NCBI GenBank assembly: GCA_000824785.1
Contig: CCNB01000007.1
Location: forward strand, 124,165-188,164
DNA length: 64,000 nt
Direction: 5' to 3'
Source: Mesorhizobium plurifarium
Lineage (GTDB): Bacteria > Pseudomonadota > Alphaproteobacteria > Rhizobiales > Rhizobiaceae
Of the stretch, positions 17,503 through 26,083 are shown one piece after another; within the stretch, counting starts at the first letter, position 1, and the number at the start of each line of letters is the position of its first letter. The notes below the pieces were generated by a model. It saw only the letters and a program-made list of their open reading frames with translations, was not told the origin of the DNA and made no database searches. The position numbers were made by a program, and so were the translations under genes.

Positions 17503-18201
17503 TTACGGCAGCACCGAGATGCGTCCCAGAAGAGCGACCAATTCCGCCTGGCGCCTTGTCTCTGTCTTGGCAAATAGCGAGGCGAGCTGGGTGCGGATCG
17601 TGGTTCGGCTGAGCCGGCTGCGCTCGGCAATTTCCAAAGGGGCATCGCCACTCGCCAAACGCAACGCCAACTGCGTTTCGGCGCCGGTCAATCCAAACAT
17701 TTTCCGCAAGGTCTCCGGATTAGGCCCCGTTCTCGGCTGGCGATCGAGAAGCGCGACAATAATCGACCCATCGGGGGTGGTAACACCCTCTTCAGTCATG
17801 ATAACCGGCCGGTCGCCAGCGTTGCGGATGACGATCCAGGACAACGATCCAGCAGCAAAATGAGCCGGCACGCCAGCAATCAGGCTCCTCAGCGCCGCAG
17901 ATAGATCGCCAGGCGAATCCAGGGAATCCGCACAGGCCTCGAGGATGGTTTCGGCGGCCGCATTCCATTCGAGCACTCTCTTTGCCTCACCCAGCACAAG
18001 CCACCCGCAGCCGATGCGCTCGAGCATACCGGTTATGGAGTTAAGGCACGGCCGCACACATGTGCCAGCCATGGTCGGCCTGATGGTTTTGCGAGAGGCG
18101 CTTCGCGCGAAGGTGGTTGTTGTTCTGCTGCCGGCATCGGCCGCTACCATGCCAGGCATTGCGATCGACCTCGTGTCATTCCGCCCGCTGATCAGGTTCA
18201 T
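17503..18201 (-). CDS. LuxR-family transcriptional regulator with PAS-like sensor half
   Basis: DNA-binding regulator. The C-terminal ~60 residues form a GerE/LuxR helix-turn-helix (TGAETQLALRLASGDAPLEI with SRTTIRTQLASLF as the recognition region). Residues about 60-160 look like a small PAS-type domain (ERIGCGWLVLGEAKRVLEWN). No receiver domain or phosphorylatable Asp is present, so it is not a classical response regulator. The first ~58 residues are Ser/Thr/Arg-rich and unlike a folded domain; an internal ATG at 18027 (MLERIGCGW) may be the real start. It lies between the polysaccharide run and a two-component pair and may control the locus (inference). Confidence 0.75.
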   Translation of the reverse strand: MNLISGRNDTRSIAMPGMVAADAGSRTTTTFARSASRKTIRPTMAGTCVRPCLNSITGMLERIGCGWLVLGEAKRVLEWNAAAETILEACADSLDSPGDLSAALRSLIAGVPAHFAAGSLSWIVIRNAGDRPVIMTEEGVTTPDGSIIVALLDRQPRTGPNPETLRKMFGLTGAETQLALRLASGDAPLEIAERSRLSRTTIRTQLASLFAKTETRRQAELVALLGRISVLP

Positions 18202-18404
18202 GGGTCATCCGTCCTCGTTCTGTGCCTCTGCCATCCGTGCATGACGACCGACAGCCAAGGTGCTGGTCTTTCTTTCATAAGGACCTGATTTTTGGCGCTC
18301 TGGAAGCAGGCAGACGTACTAGTCGTGCGCTCGACGGTCTAAACTCGACGAGCTAAGCCAAAAGTTGTAGTTAGGTTGGATGGGGTTGCCGAGGAGGTAC
18401 AATC

Positions 18405-20099
18405 CTGTCGCGAACTCATCTGGCGTCGACGGCTGTTCTGGTCGCCACGCTGCTCTTCGAGATAAGTGTTTCCCTCGCGGGTGCCACAGACCCAGCATTC
18501 CTCGAATTCATTCCGGGGATTGTTGTCATCGCCTTCCTGGAAAGCCGCCTGATTGCGGTCGGATCAACGCTTTTGATGGCGGCTACCGGCCTGGCTGCCC
18601 GGACGGTTGTGAAGGGCCTGCCTCTCGCCGATGACTGGGTGCGCGCAATCCTGCTTGTGCTTGCCGGGAGCATGATCGCCTTTCTTTTCGATCGGTCTAG
18701 GCAAAGCTTACAGGCCGCGCTGGACGTCAAGCTCGCGGCGGTCGAGGCTGCAGAGTCGCGTTACCGCCGGGCTTTTGAACGAGCTGCGCTGGGCTTTGCG
18801 ACTGCGAACGGCAGAGGAGAATTGCTACGGCTGAACAAACGCCTCGGTGCCTTGCTCGGCTACCTCGAAGACGATCTTGTTGGGCGGCCCCTAGACGAGC
18901 TTGTCCATGAAGATGATCGAGCGCCGCTCAAGAATTCGCTCGCCGCATTGACATCTGAAGCCCCGTGGTTCGGCTCCGAAGTGCGCCTGATTAAAAAGGA
19001 CGGCAGCGCACTTTGGGCCTGGTTGACGCTTTCTCTTTCTGCGTCGGACACCGCGCCGTCGGACAGCCTGTTTGTGATCGTAGATGACATAACCGAGCGA
19101 AGAGCTGACCGTGAAGCGCTCATAGCTCAAAACGAATGGCTCGACCTCGCATTGTCTGCCGGCCGGTTGGGCACCTGGCGCATAGATTATGGTCAGGACG
19201 TCATCTCGGGCTCACCTCAGTTTTGGGAGATTCTTGGATTATCCCCAATGGCATTCCGCCCACTTTCCGATCTGTCTTCGATCGTCCACCCATCGGACTG
19301 GGGTAAGCTCGCACCGCCGCTGGGAACGAACCGGCGGGGGGTCAATTATGATGTGGAGATTCGTCTCAAGCGACCTGACGGTCAAGTCCGTTGGATCGCC
19401 TTACGGGGACGCGAGGAAAACCATGATGGCCGAGACCGGCGCATCGGCATCGCCGCGGATTTGACCGAGCGACGTCAAACGACGCTGCTGCGCGCGGCGG
19501 TAAGAAAGCAAGAAACCCTGATGCTTGAACTCCGCCACAGGTTCAGCAATCTGTTCCCTGTGATCACCGCGATTGTGAAGATGCAGGATGCGCCAGAAGG
19601 CAACATCGTGGAATTCAAAGAGACCCTCGTCGAGCGAATTCGCGCACTCGAGGCGACGCACATGCTGCTCACGCGTAGCGCGGATCTGTCATCCACCATT
19701 CGCGATCTGGTCGTTCAGGAACTCCAGCCCTTTTCGCAAGACGGCAAGACAGCAATCACAGGCCCTGACATCAAGATTTCAGGCGGAGCGGCGGAGAGTT
19801 TTGCAATGATCATCCATGAACTCACCACCAATTCGATCAAGCATGGGGTGCTCGGCGATGCTCAGGGCAAGATTGAGGCACGTTGGGCTTTCACCTCAGG
19901 CGGGACAGGCGATGAGATTGTTTTTGACTGGATAGAAACGGGTCGCCGACGTGCGGCTCCGATCAAGCGCCAAGGTTTCGGATCGATGGTTCTTGGAGTG
20001 GACGGAACGCCCCTTGTCGGTCATTCCTCGCAGTTCGAAGTTAGGGAGGACGGGTTTCGATATTCGCTTCGACTGTCGCCAAAGCAGATTCAAGCGTAG
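18405..20099 (+). CDS. Membrane PAS-PAS sensor histidine kinase, HWE family
   Basis: Two-component sensor. Hydrophobic segments, one near residues 5-25 and others within 30-100, resemble a DUF4118-type membrane sensor. Two PAS domains follow (about 115-235 and 237-355, each ending in a TERR PAC motif). The kinase core is of the HWE class: H-box LRHRFSNLFPVI near 375, N-box HELTTNSIKHGV near 470 and WxE in FDWIETG near 508. The start is problematic: the frame is open from 18375 and a perfect GAGGAGG lies at 18391-18397, but the only codon at proper spacing is CTG (18405), with ATC just before it; the first ordinary starts (TTG 18573, ATG 18576) would delete half the membrane domain. It ends 1 base from the convergent response regulator. 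Confidence 0.82.
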   Translation: MSRTHLASTAVLVATLLFEISVSLAGATDPAFLEFIPGIVVIAFLESRLIAVGSTLLMAATGLAARTVVKGLPLADDWVRAILLVLAGSMIAFLFDRSRQSLQAALDVKLAAVEAAESRYRRAFERAALGFATANGRGELLRLNKRLGALLGYLEDDLVGRPLDELVHEDDRAPLKNSLAALTSEAPWFGSEVRLIKKDGSALWAWLTLSLSASDTAPSDSLFVIVDDITERRADREALIAQNEWLDLALSAGRLGTWRIDYGQDVISGSPQFWEILGLSPMAFRPLSDLSSIVHPSDWGKLAPPLGTNRRGVNYDVEIRLKRPDGQVRWIALRGREENHDGRDRRIGIAADLTERRQTTLLRAAVRKQETLMLELRHRFSNLFPVITAIVKMQDAPEGNIVEFKETLVERIRALEATHMLLTRSADLSSTIRDLVVQELQPFSQDGKTAITGPDIKISGGAAESFAMIIHELTTNSIKHGVLGDAQGKIEARWAFTSGGTGDEIVFDWIETGRRRAAPIKRQGFGSMVLGVDGTPLVGHSSQFEVREDGFRYSLRLSPKQIQA

Positions 20100-20100
20100 C

Positions 20101-20757
20101 TTACACCGTCCCCAGCCAGGTCTTTATCAGAACTGCCGCTTCCGTTCGGTTTCGAACCCCCAATTCCCGCATGATTGCCGCAGCATGGATCTTCGTCGTA
20201 GCCTCGGCGATGTCGAGATCCCGCGCTATCTCTTTGTTGGAATATCCTTCGGCCATCAGCCTTAGTACATCCTTTTGCCGGGATGTGAGCCTTTCGAGAG
20301 CGCCGGCACCGGCGCTGCTGCCGTGGCGGATCTCGAGCACCTGATCATGTGCTCCCAAATGTCGGGACAGGAGCGCCGGTACGTAGATGCGGCCTGCCAG
20401 GATTTCCTTGACCGCCAGCACGACCTCGTCATCACTTTGGGATTTCACAATATAGCCGTGCAGCCCCACATTGAGAGCGGTCAGGATTTCGGAACGGGAA
20501 TCATTTCCCGAGACAATCGCAAACCGCGTATCCGGGTAGGCCGTTAGGACATCGCCCAGCACTTCCTGAGTGAAAAGCCCCGGCATGTTCAGGTCGAGCA
20601 TTGCAAGGCTGACGCCTTCCTGTTCGGCAAGAAGGCCAACCGCGGCATCGAAGCACGCGGCCTCGAATATCTCAACGTCCTCAATGCCGGCAGTCAGCGC
20701 CGACCGTAAGCCACGCCTATAGAGACCGTGATCATCGGCGATGACAATTTTGTACAT
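20101..20757 (-). CDS. NarL/FixJ-family response regulator
   Basis: The 218-residue protein has an N-terminal receiver with the acidic pair in IVIADDHGLYRRGL, the phospho-acceptor Asp in AMLDLNMPG at about residue 53, and the conserved Lys in GYIVKSQSDDE. A C-terminal LuxR-type helix-turn-helix follows (LTSRQKDVLRLMAEGYSNKE, then IAEATTKIHAAAIMRELGV). ATG 20757 (MYKIV) is chosen over a longer frame because the receiver fold begins right there. It converges on the HWE kinase with one base between the stops. That arrangement and their isolation from other two-component genes make them likely partners (inference). Confidence 0.9.
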   Translation of the reverse strand: MYKIVIADDHGLYRRGLRSALTAGIEDVEIFEAACFDAAVGLLAEQEGVSLAMLDLNMPGLFTQEVLGDVLTAYPDTRFAIVSGNDSRSEILTALNVGLHGYIVKSQSDDEVVLAVKEILAGRIYVPALLSRHLGAHDQVLEIRHGSSAGAGALERLTSRQKDVLRLMAEGYSNKEIARDLDIAEATTKIHAAAIMRELGVRNRTEAAVLIKTWLGTV

Positions 20758-21178
20758 TGTACCCCAACGCACACACTTTCGGCCCGGGGACCAGGGCACG
20801 CGTCCAGAACGTTTTGCCTATAGGATTAATTCTGTGACGATGCGGGACCTGTCCGCCAAACCGGAACCCAACAGAAATGCGCCTCTTCCGGTTGAAAAGG
20901 TTACTCTGCGTTTACCATGATGCAAAGTCGGACCTTGGTCCCTACCCATGGCGGGGCTGCGCCTGGCACACGCTGTAACACCGCCTGGCAGCTCATTGTC
21001 GCGGAGCTGAGCGCGCCATTCGAACGCACGACGACAGGCCTACAGGCTGAGCGTATCTCTCGCTCAATTCGTAGCAAGTCCGGCAGATCGCGCGGCAGGA
21101 GCCGCACGATGGAGGTGTCCGGACGCTGAGCTTGATTGTTGGCCTGTGTCGGCCGTGTGCGCAGGGAGTGAGTGTCCT
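20758..21178. other. Divergent intergenic region upstream of the second polysaccharide run
   Basis: 421 bases without a convincing gene. It lies upstream of the response regulator (minus) and of the nucleotidyltransferase (plus), so promoters for both are expected here. A run of short A/T tracts lies at about 20815-20835 (cctataggattaattctgtg). I found no clear operator or terminator. Confidence 0.45.
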
Positions 21179-21901
21179 ATGAAAGCGGTTATCCAATGCG
21201 GTGGAATGGGGATGCGTCTGCGCCCATTCACATCGGTTCTGCCAAAGCCTCTGATGCCTATCGGCTCTCGGCCGGTGCTTGAATTGCTGCTCAAATGGTT
21301 GCGGCGCAACGGCATCGAGAACGTCTACGTCACGACCGGCTATCTAGGCCATCTGATCCGCAGCGTGTGTGGCGACGGTTCGCAATGGAACCTCAAGATA
21401 CGCTATACGCAGGAAATGGAACCGCTCGGGACCATCGGCCCTCTCTCCCTGATCAGGGACGAGCTGGACGAACCTTTTCTGGTCCTGAACGGCGATGTGC
21501 TTACCGATCTGAGCCTCAGCCGTTTCGTGACGGCGCATCGGGCGCACAACGATCTGGTTACGATCGCGACGGCGGCGCGTGTCACCAAAATGGACTTTGG
21601 CGTCATTGACGAGGTCAATGACACCGTTCAGGTCTTTCGCGAAAAGCCCGCGCTCACGCATCTGGTGAGCATGGGAATCTACTGCATGAATCCGGCGGTT
21701 CTGCAGTTCATTCCATCGGGCATCCCCTTCGGCTTCGACGATCTCATGTTGCAAATGCTCCAGGATGGGCAGGTCGTGCACGTCTACAAGCACGAGGGTC
21801 TTTGGCTGGACATTGGCCGCGTCGAAGACTTCCAGAAGGCGCAGACGATTTCCTGGGAGGAGCAGTCAGCTTCGATAGAGGTCGCCGCGGCTGCAGCCTG
21901 A
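21179..21901 (+). CDS. Sugar-phosphate nucleotidyltransferase
   Basis: Activates a sugar 1-phosphate to an NDP-sugar. The 240 residues match the RmlA/GMP-pyrophosphorylase core: the signature GGMGMRLRPFTSVLPKPLMP at the N-terminus, the acidic metal site LVLNGDVLTD at about 105-114, FREKP near 158, and the C-terminal LWLDIGRVEDFQKA. No left-handed beta-helix extension is present, so it is the short, single-domain type. ATG 21179 begins exactly at the nucleotide-binding strand; upstream codons are excluded on that basis. It starts the second polysaccharide run and probably supplies the precursor for the aminotransferase/dehydratase pathway next to it; the sugar is not determinable by eye. Confidence 0.88.
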   Translation: MKAVIQCGGMGMRLRPFTSVLPKPLMPIGSRPVLELLLKWLRRNGIENVYVTTGYLGHLIRSVCGDGSQWNLKIRYTQEMEPLGTIGPLSLIRDELDEPFLVLNGDVLTDLSLSRFVTAHRAHNDLVTIATAARVTKMDFGVIDEVNDTVQVFREKPALTHLVSMGIYCMNPAVLQFIPSGIPFGFDDLMLQMLQDGQVVHVYKHEGLWLDIGRVEDFQKAQTISWEEQSASIEVAAAAA

Positions 21902-21939
21902 GCCGATTTTCCAGTCGCGAGTATCACCGGGAGGTTGGG

Positions 21940-23076
21940 ATGCTCTTGGTTAGTGCTCCCTTGTTGGGTGTGCCGGAGAAGGCCGCTTTGTCGAAAGTAA
22001 TCGACAGCGGCTGGCTGACGATGGGCGAACGCGTCAGGGCATTCGAAGAAGCGTTCGCCGCGATGCACGGCGCCGACGATTGTGTCGCCGTCAGTTCCTG
22101 CACCGCGGCCCTCCACCTTATTCTCCATGGACTTGGGATCGGACCCGGCGACGAGGTTCTGGTGCCCTCGTTGACATTCGTGGCGACCGTGAACGCAGTC
22201 TTGTACGTCGGCGCCAAGCCGGTCTTCATCGATATAGAATCCGACGACGTGCCTCTGATGTCGCTCGAAGATGCGGAGGCAAGCTGCACCTCCCGCACCA
22301 GGGCTGTAATCCTCGTCCATTTCGCAGGCTATCTCGCAAACAAGCTGGAGTGGCAGACATTCGCAAGCGCGCGAGGGCTCTACATAATCGAGGACGCCGC
22401 GCATGCTCCTGGCTTGAAGGAGGTTGGGACCTTTGGTGCGGGGGCGGCGTTCAGCTTCTACGGCAATAAGAACATGACCACCGCCGAAGGCGGCGCGGTC
22501 ATCACGCGTGACCCAGACCTGCGAGAGAAGATTCGCCAGGCGCGTGGCCACGGCATGACCACCGGTACTCGACAGAGACTGAACAGCCGCACGCCGCAAT
22601 ATGACGTGACCATGCTGGGCTTCAATTATCGCATGGATGAACTGCGGGCAGCCATCGGCTTGGTTCAGCTTCGGAACTTGCAGGAATGGAATGAGGTCAG
22701 GCGCGTCCTTGTCACATTGTATCGGCGCCTCATCGCCATGCGCTGTCCGGCCGTTTCCATGCCGTTTTCCGAACCGCGCCGCTCTGCCTATCACATCATG
22801 CCGATCCTGTTGCCCCGCTACGTCAACAGACAAGAGGTCATCGATGAGTTGCGGGCGCAGGGCATACAGACGACAATTCACTATCCGCCTGTGCATCAAA
22901 TGACGTTCTACCGGGAGCTTTTCCCCGGAGTTCACCTGCCGCGCACCGAGGCCTTCGCCGACCGTGAACTGACCATTCCACTGCATCCGCAGATAACGTC
23001 TCCCGTGGCGGAAGCAGTCGTGGACGCCCTGGCATCCGCGCTCCACAGCGGCGCCCGGGCAGGGACAGCAGCATGA
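21940..23076 (+). CDS. DegT/DnrJ/EryC1/StrS-family sugar aminotransferase
   Basis: PLP-dependent transaminase that converts a keto-sugar nucleotide to an amino sugar. The 378 residues show the family core: VSSCTAALHLIL for cofactor phosphate binding (about 49-60), ED-A-H in IIEDAAHAPG, the PLP lysine in SFYGNKNMTTAEGG at about 177-190, and RMDELRAAIGLVQL. The ATG at 21940 follows GGGAGG at good spacing. The gene overlaps the sugar transferase by four bases (ATGA). With the NAD-dependent dehydratase at 23814, it fits a route to a 4-amino-4,6-dideoxy sugar nucleotide such as bacillosamine- or legionaminate-type precursors (inference from gene neighbours). Confidence 0.9.
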   Translation: MLLVSAPLLGVPEKAALSKVIDSGWLTMGERVRAFEEAFAAMHGADDCVAVSSCTAALHLILHGLGIGPGDEVLVPSLTFVATVNAVLYVGAKPVFIDIESDDVPLMSLEDAEASCTSRTRAVILVHFAGYLANKLEWQTFASARGLYIIEDAAHAPGLKEVGTFGAGAAFSFYGNKNMTTAEGGAVITRDPDLREKIRQARGHGMTTGTRQRLNSRTPQYDVTMLGFNYRMDELRAAIGLVQLRNLQEWNEVRRVLVTLYRRLIAMRCPAVSMPFSEPRRSAYHIMPILLPRYVNRQEVIDELRAQGIQTTIHYPPVHQMTFYRELFPGVHLPRTEAFADRELTIPLHPQITSPVAEAVVDALASALHSGARAGTAA

Positions 23077-23747
23077 ACGCGTTCGACATGCCCATTGGCC
23101 GGCTTGCGATGCGCTGTGTGAGCCATGGACGTGGCCGGCGCGCTCTCGATATGATTGCCGCGTCTCTTGGTCTCATCGTCCTGTCACCGTTGATGCTGCT
23201 TATTGTAGCGGCGCTGCTGATCGAAGGCGGGCGCCCGGTGCTCTTTATTCAGCCGCGCATCGGCGCCGGCGGTCAGCTTTTCCGTATGTACAAGTTCCGA
23301 AAATTCTACCCGCAATGTGATGCGGCGGGACTAGCGCTGACGCTTGCCAACGACGCCCGCATGACGACGGTCGGCAGGTTTCTCGCTTTCAGCAAAATGG
23401 ATGAGCTGCCGCAGCTGTGGAACGTCCTGAAAGGCGACATGGCCTTGGTCGGCCCCCGCCCGGAAAGTCTGTCTTTCGCCGACTGCTTCAGGGACGGTTA
23501 CGAAGCTGTCCTGCAATACAAGCCCGGCCTGTTCGGTCCCGCTCAGATCATATTCCGCCATGAGGCTCATTTCTATCCTCGGGACGTCGAGCCAACAGTC
23601 TTCTACAAGGAGGTCCTGTTTCCGGCAAAGGCGAGGATCGATCTTTCATATTACGCCCGCCGGACAATCCTCTCGGACACGGCGCTCATTATTCGAGGTG
23701 TTTTCATCGTTCTCGGCGTGGCTGTGGACCGTTCGACCGGCGCGTGA
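23073..23747 (+). CDS. Initiating sugar-phosphate transferase (PglC/WbaP C-terminal type)
   Basis: Transfers a sugar phosphate from NDP-sugar to undecaprenyl phosphate, the first membrane step of repeat-unit synthesis. The 224 residues contain one hydrophobic hairpin (about 26-50, beginning MIAASLGLIVLSPLMLL) and the catalytic domain: MYKFRKFY, SKMDELPQLWNVLKGDMALV and GPRPE, all typical of the bacterial sugar transferase family. This is the short form, without the N-terminal four-helix domain. Coupling to the aminotransferase by an ATGA overlap suggests the amino sugar made upstream is its substrate (inference). Confidence 0.9.
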   Translation: MNAFDMPIGRLAMRCVSHGRGRRALDMIAASLGLIVLSPLMLLIVAALLIEGGRPVLFIQPRIGAGGQLFRMYKFRKFYPQCDAAGLALTLANDARMTTVGRFLAFSKMDELPQLWNVLKGDMALVGPRPESLSFADCFRDGYEAVLQYKPGLFGPAQIIFRHEAHFYPRDVEPTVFYKEVLFPAKARIDLSYYARRTILSDTALIIRGVFIVLGVAVDRSTGA

Positions 23748-23813
23748 GCCGTTCAAATGGTCGTTCGCAGCATTCGCCGGGCCAAAGCCAAGGAGTGCGA
23801 GGACTGTCAGGAC

Positions 23814-24818
23814 ATGACCTACAAGGGAAAGAGAGTATTGGTCACCGGGGCGGATGGCTTCATAGGCTCGCATCTGACTGAAGCGCTGGTGCGCGGCGGG
23901 GCCGATGTGACGGCATTGGCTCTCTACAATTCGTTCGACAGCCACGGGTGGCTGGATGACCTGCCGGACGATATCCGAAGCCAACTCAAGCTCGTCCGCG
24001 GCGACGTCCGCGACAGTGCCTTCCTGAATCGGATCGTACGCGGCCAAGCCGTCGTGTTTCATCTCGCGGCATTAATCGCCATCCCGTACTCCTACGCAGC
24101 CGCCCAGTCTTATGTGGAGACCAACGTCCTGGGCACTGTGAACGTGCTCGAAGCCGCTCGTCAGTGGGACACCGAGCGCATCGTGCACACCTCGACCAGC
24201 GAGGTGTATGGCACCGCTTTGACCATGCCGATCAGCGAAACCCATCCGCTGCAGGGCCAGTCGCCCTACTCAGCCTCCAAGATCGGGGCCGACATGATGG
24301 TGGAATCTTATGCCCGCTCGTTCGACGTTCCAGTCGTGGTGCTTCGTCCATTCAACACATTCGGACCGCGGCAAAGCGAACGGGCGATTGTTCCGACGCT
24401 CATCAGGCAGGCCATCGACCCAAAATGCCAAGCCATCATGGTAGGGGACACGAGTCCGGTTCGCGACCTTACCTTCGTCGAAGACACGGCCGCGGCGTTT
24501 CTCAGCGCAGGTTCGGCCGAGCTCGAATTCGGCCATGCCTACAATGCCGGAAGCCAGCGTGCCGTGACCATATCCGACGTTCTGGACCTGGTGCTGGAGT
24601 TGAGCGGTTCCAACAAGCAGGTCCATCGTGACGAGAGCCGGTTGCGCCCGCAAAATTCCGAGGTCCGGGCACTGCTGGCGGACTCATCCCGGCTTGAGAG
24701 CGCAACAGGATGGAGGGCTCAAACGGACTTGCGCGAGGGCCTGAGACGGACCATCGCGTGGTGGCGGGCGCGCCTGAGCGCAGGGCGAGTGCGTCACGAG
24801 ATGAGCTACATGACATGA
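23814..24818 (+). CDS. NAD-dependent sugar-nucleotide epimerase/dehydratase (SDR, LegB-like)
   Basis: Extended SDR enzyme. ATG 23814 (MTYKGKRVLVTGADGFIGSH) is preferred over 23757 because the Rossmann strand begins just after it. The glycine motif GADGFIGS, HLAALIAIPYSY, the active-site Ser/Thr cluster HTSTSEVYG, and YSASKIGAD (Tyr-x3-Lys) are all present, followed by RPFNTFGPRQSERA. About 334 residues. The sequence resembles 4,6-dehydratases of the LegB/RmlB/PglF functional group more than simple 4-epimerases. It would make the 4-keto-6-deoxy intermediate used by the aminotransferase at 21940. It overlaps the next gene by ATGA. Confidence 0.85.
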   Translation: MTYKGKRVLVTGADGFIGSHLTEALVRGGADVTALALYNSFDSHGWLDDLPDDIRSQLKLVRGDVRDSAFLNRIVRGQAVVFHLAALIAIPYSYAAAQSYVETNVLGTVNVLEAARQWDTERIVHTSTSEVYGTALTMPISETHPLQGQSPYSASKIGADMMVESYARSFDVPVVVLRPFNTFGPRQSERAIVPTLIRQAIDPKCQAIMVGDTSPVRDLTFVEDTAAAFLSAGSAELEFGHAYNAGSQRAVTISDVLDLVLELSGSNKQVHRDESRLRPQNSEVRALLADSSRLESATGWRAQTDLREGLRRTIAWWRARLSAGRVRHEMSYMT

Positions 24819-26083
24819 GGTTTCCCACGCTTTCCGCTGTATTGCTGCTGGTTTGTGTCGCGGCATTCCTCGGCCTGCGGACGGCCGGGGGGCATGCAAG
24901 CAACACTTCCCACGGCTTCGAGGCTCCGGTGCCGATGGACCTGCCCGGGTATCTTCGTCCTGCCACCGACCCCGCATTCGGCACAAGCATTGTCCGCATC
25001 TCCAAGCCTGGCCCCCTTGGAAATGGGGTCGTTTGCGGGCCTAAATATTGCAGCCATCGCTATTCGAGCGCTCAAGCCTGGAATGCGGACCAGACATTGC
25101 TCCTGCTCGACAACGGCTGCAACGGAATGTGCTTTCTCGACGGGCACACCTATGCGGCGCTGTTTTGGCGCAAAAGAGCGGGCGAATGCGAGTGGCATCC
25201 CCGAAATGCCGAATTGATGATCTGTGTTCACGACCGGGCGGTCTCGACCTGGGCGCCACGGACCAACCACGAAGCCGTTCTGTTCACATCCCCGGACTAC
25301 CACGATCTGCAATTCGGTCCATCGAAGGGCAATCCCAGCCGGGACGGCAGCCGCATCGCGGTCCGCGCGGTCCGCAAGGACGGCGCTGACGTCGTTTTTG
25401 CCTATGATCTGAGCCAGCGGCAGAAATTTCCGGACATCGAGCTTTCTCATGTACCCGGAAAGGCGAGTTCCTGTACGATCTCGCCGCTCGGCAAATATAT
25501 TCTGTGCTTCCAGGATCTCGTGGATGGCACGGAGCAGAGGGCCATCTTCACGGTCGATGGCGCCTTGCATCAGAGATGGACCGACCATCATCGTCCAGGC
25601 CATGGCGATCTGACGGTGGACGCCGACGGCAGCGAAGTCTATGTCGGTATAAGCAAATCCAGCCCGGACAAATTCCAGGTCATCAAGCGCAGGCTGTCGG
25701 ACGGCAAGGTGACCGTCCTGACCGCATACGGCGAGGCGGAGCATGCGTCGACCCGGGCTATTGCCAGGGGCGACTGGGTTTTCCTGAGCTATGGCGGTGA
25801 CCCGCGCGAGGTATCGGCCAATCCCGGCTGGGCCCCCTATGCGCGCGAGGTCATTGCCCTTCGCATCGACGGCAGCGGCGTTATCCGTCGCATCGTGCAG
25901 ACGCGGAACCCTCCTTCCGACTACTGGAGCGAAACGCACGCCTCGCCCTCTCCGGATGGCTCCCAGGTGATCTGGTCGAGCAACTGGGGCGTGCCGGGCG
26001 GCCCGGTCTACGAGTTCGTCGCGCGCCTCGATTGGAGCGAACGCCAAAACCCCAAGGAGGTTGTCGCCAATGACCAGCCTTAG
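24815..26083 (+). CDS. Secreted beta-propeller-like protein of unknown function
   Basis: The 422 residues start with a signal peptide or signal anchor (MRFPTLSAVLLLVCVAAFLG). The rest has the repeating strand pattern of a TolB/WD40-like propeller: GKASSCTISPLGKYILC, GDLTVDADGSEVYVGIS and THASPSPDGSQVIWSSNW are 'DG-x-x-I' blade motifs. Several paired cysteines (GVVCGPKYCSHR; NGCNGMCF) suggest disulfides and an extracytoplasmic location. It is coupled by ATGA to the dehydratase and runs 14 bases into the export gene. It could bind, modify or help export the polysaccharide; I do not recognise a catalytic family. Confidence 0.7.
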   Translation: MRFPTLSAVLLLVCVAAFLGLRTAGGHASNTSHGFEAPVPMDLPGYLRPATDPAFGTSIVRISKPGPLGNGVVCGPKYCSHRYSSAQAWNADQTLLLLDNGCNGMCFLDGHTYAALFWRKRAGECEWHPRNAELMICVHDRAVSTWAPRTNHEAVLFTSPDYHDLQFGPSKGNPSRDGSRIAVRAVRKDGADVVFAYDLSQRQKFPDIELSHVPGKASSCTISPLGKYILCFQDLVDGTEQRAIFTVDGALHQRWTDHHRPGHGDLTVDADGSEVYVGISKSSPDKFQVIKRRLSDGKVTVLTAYGEAEHASTRAIARGDWVFLSYGGDPREVSANPGWAPYAREVIALRIDGSGVIRRIVQTRNPPSDYWSETHASPSPDGSQVIWSSNWGVPGGPVYEFVARLDWSERQNPKEVVANDQP

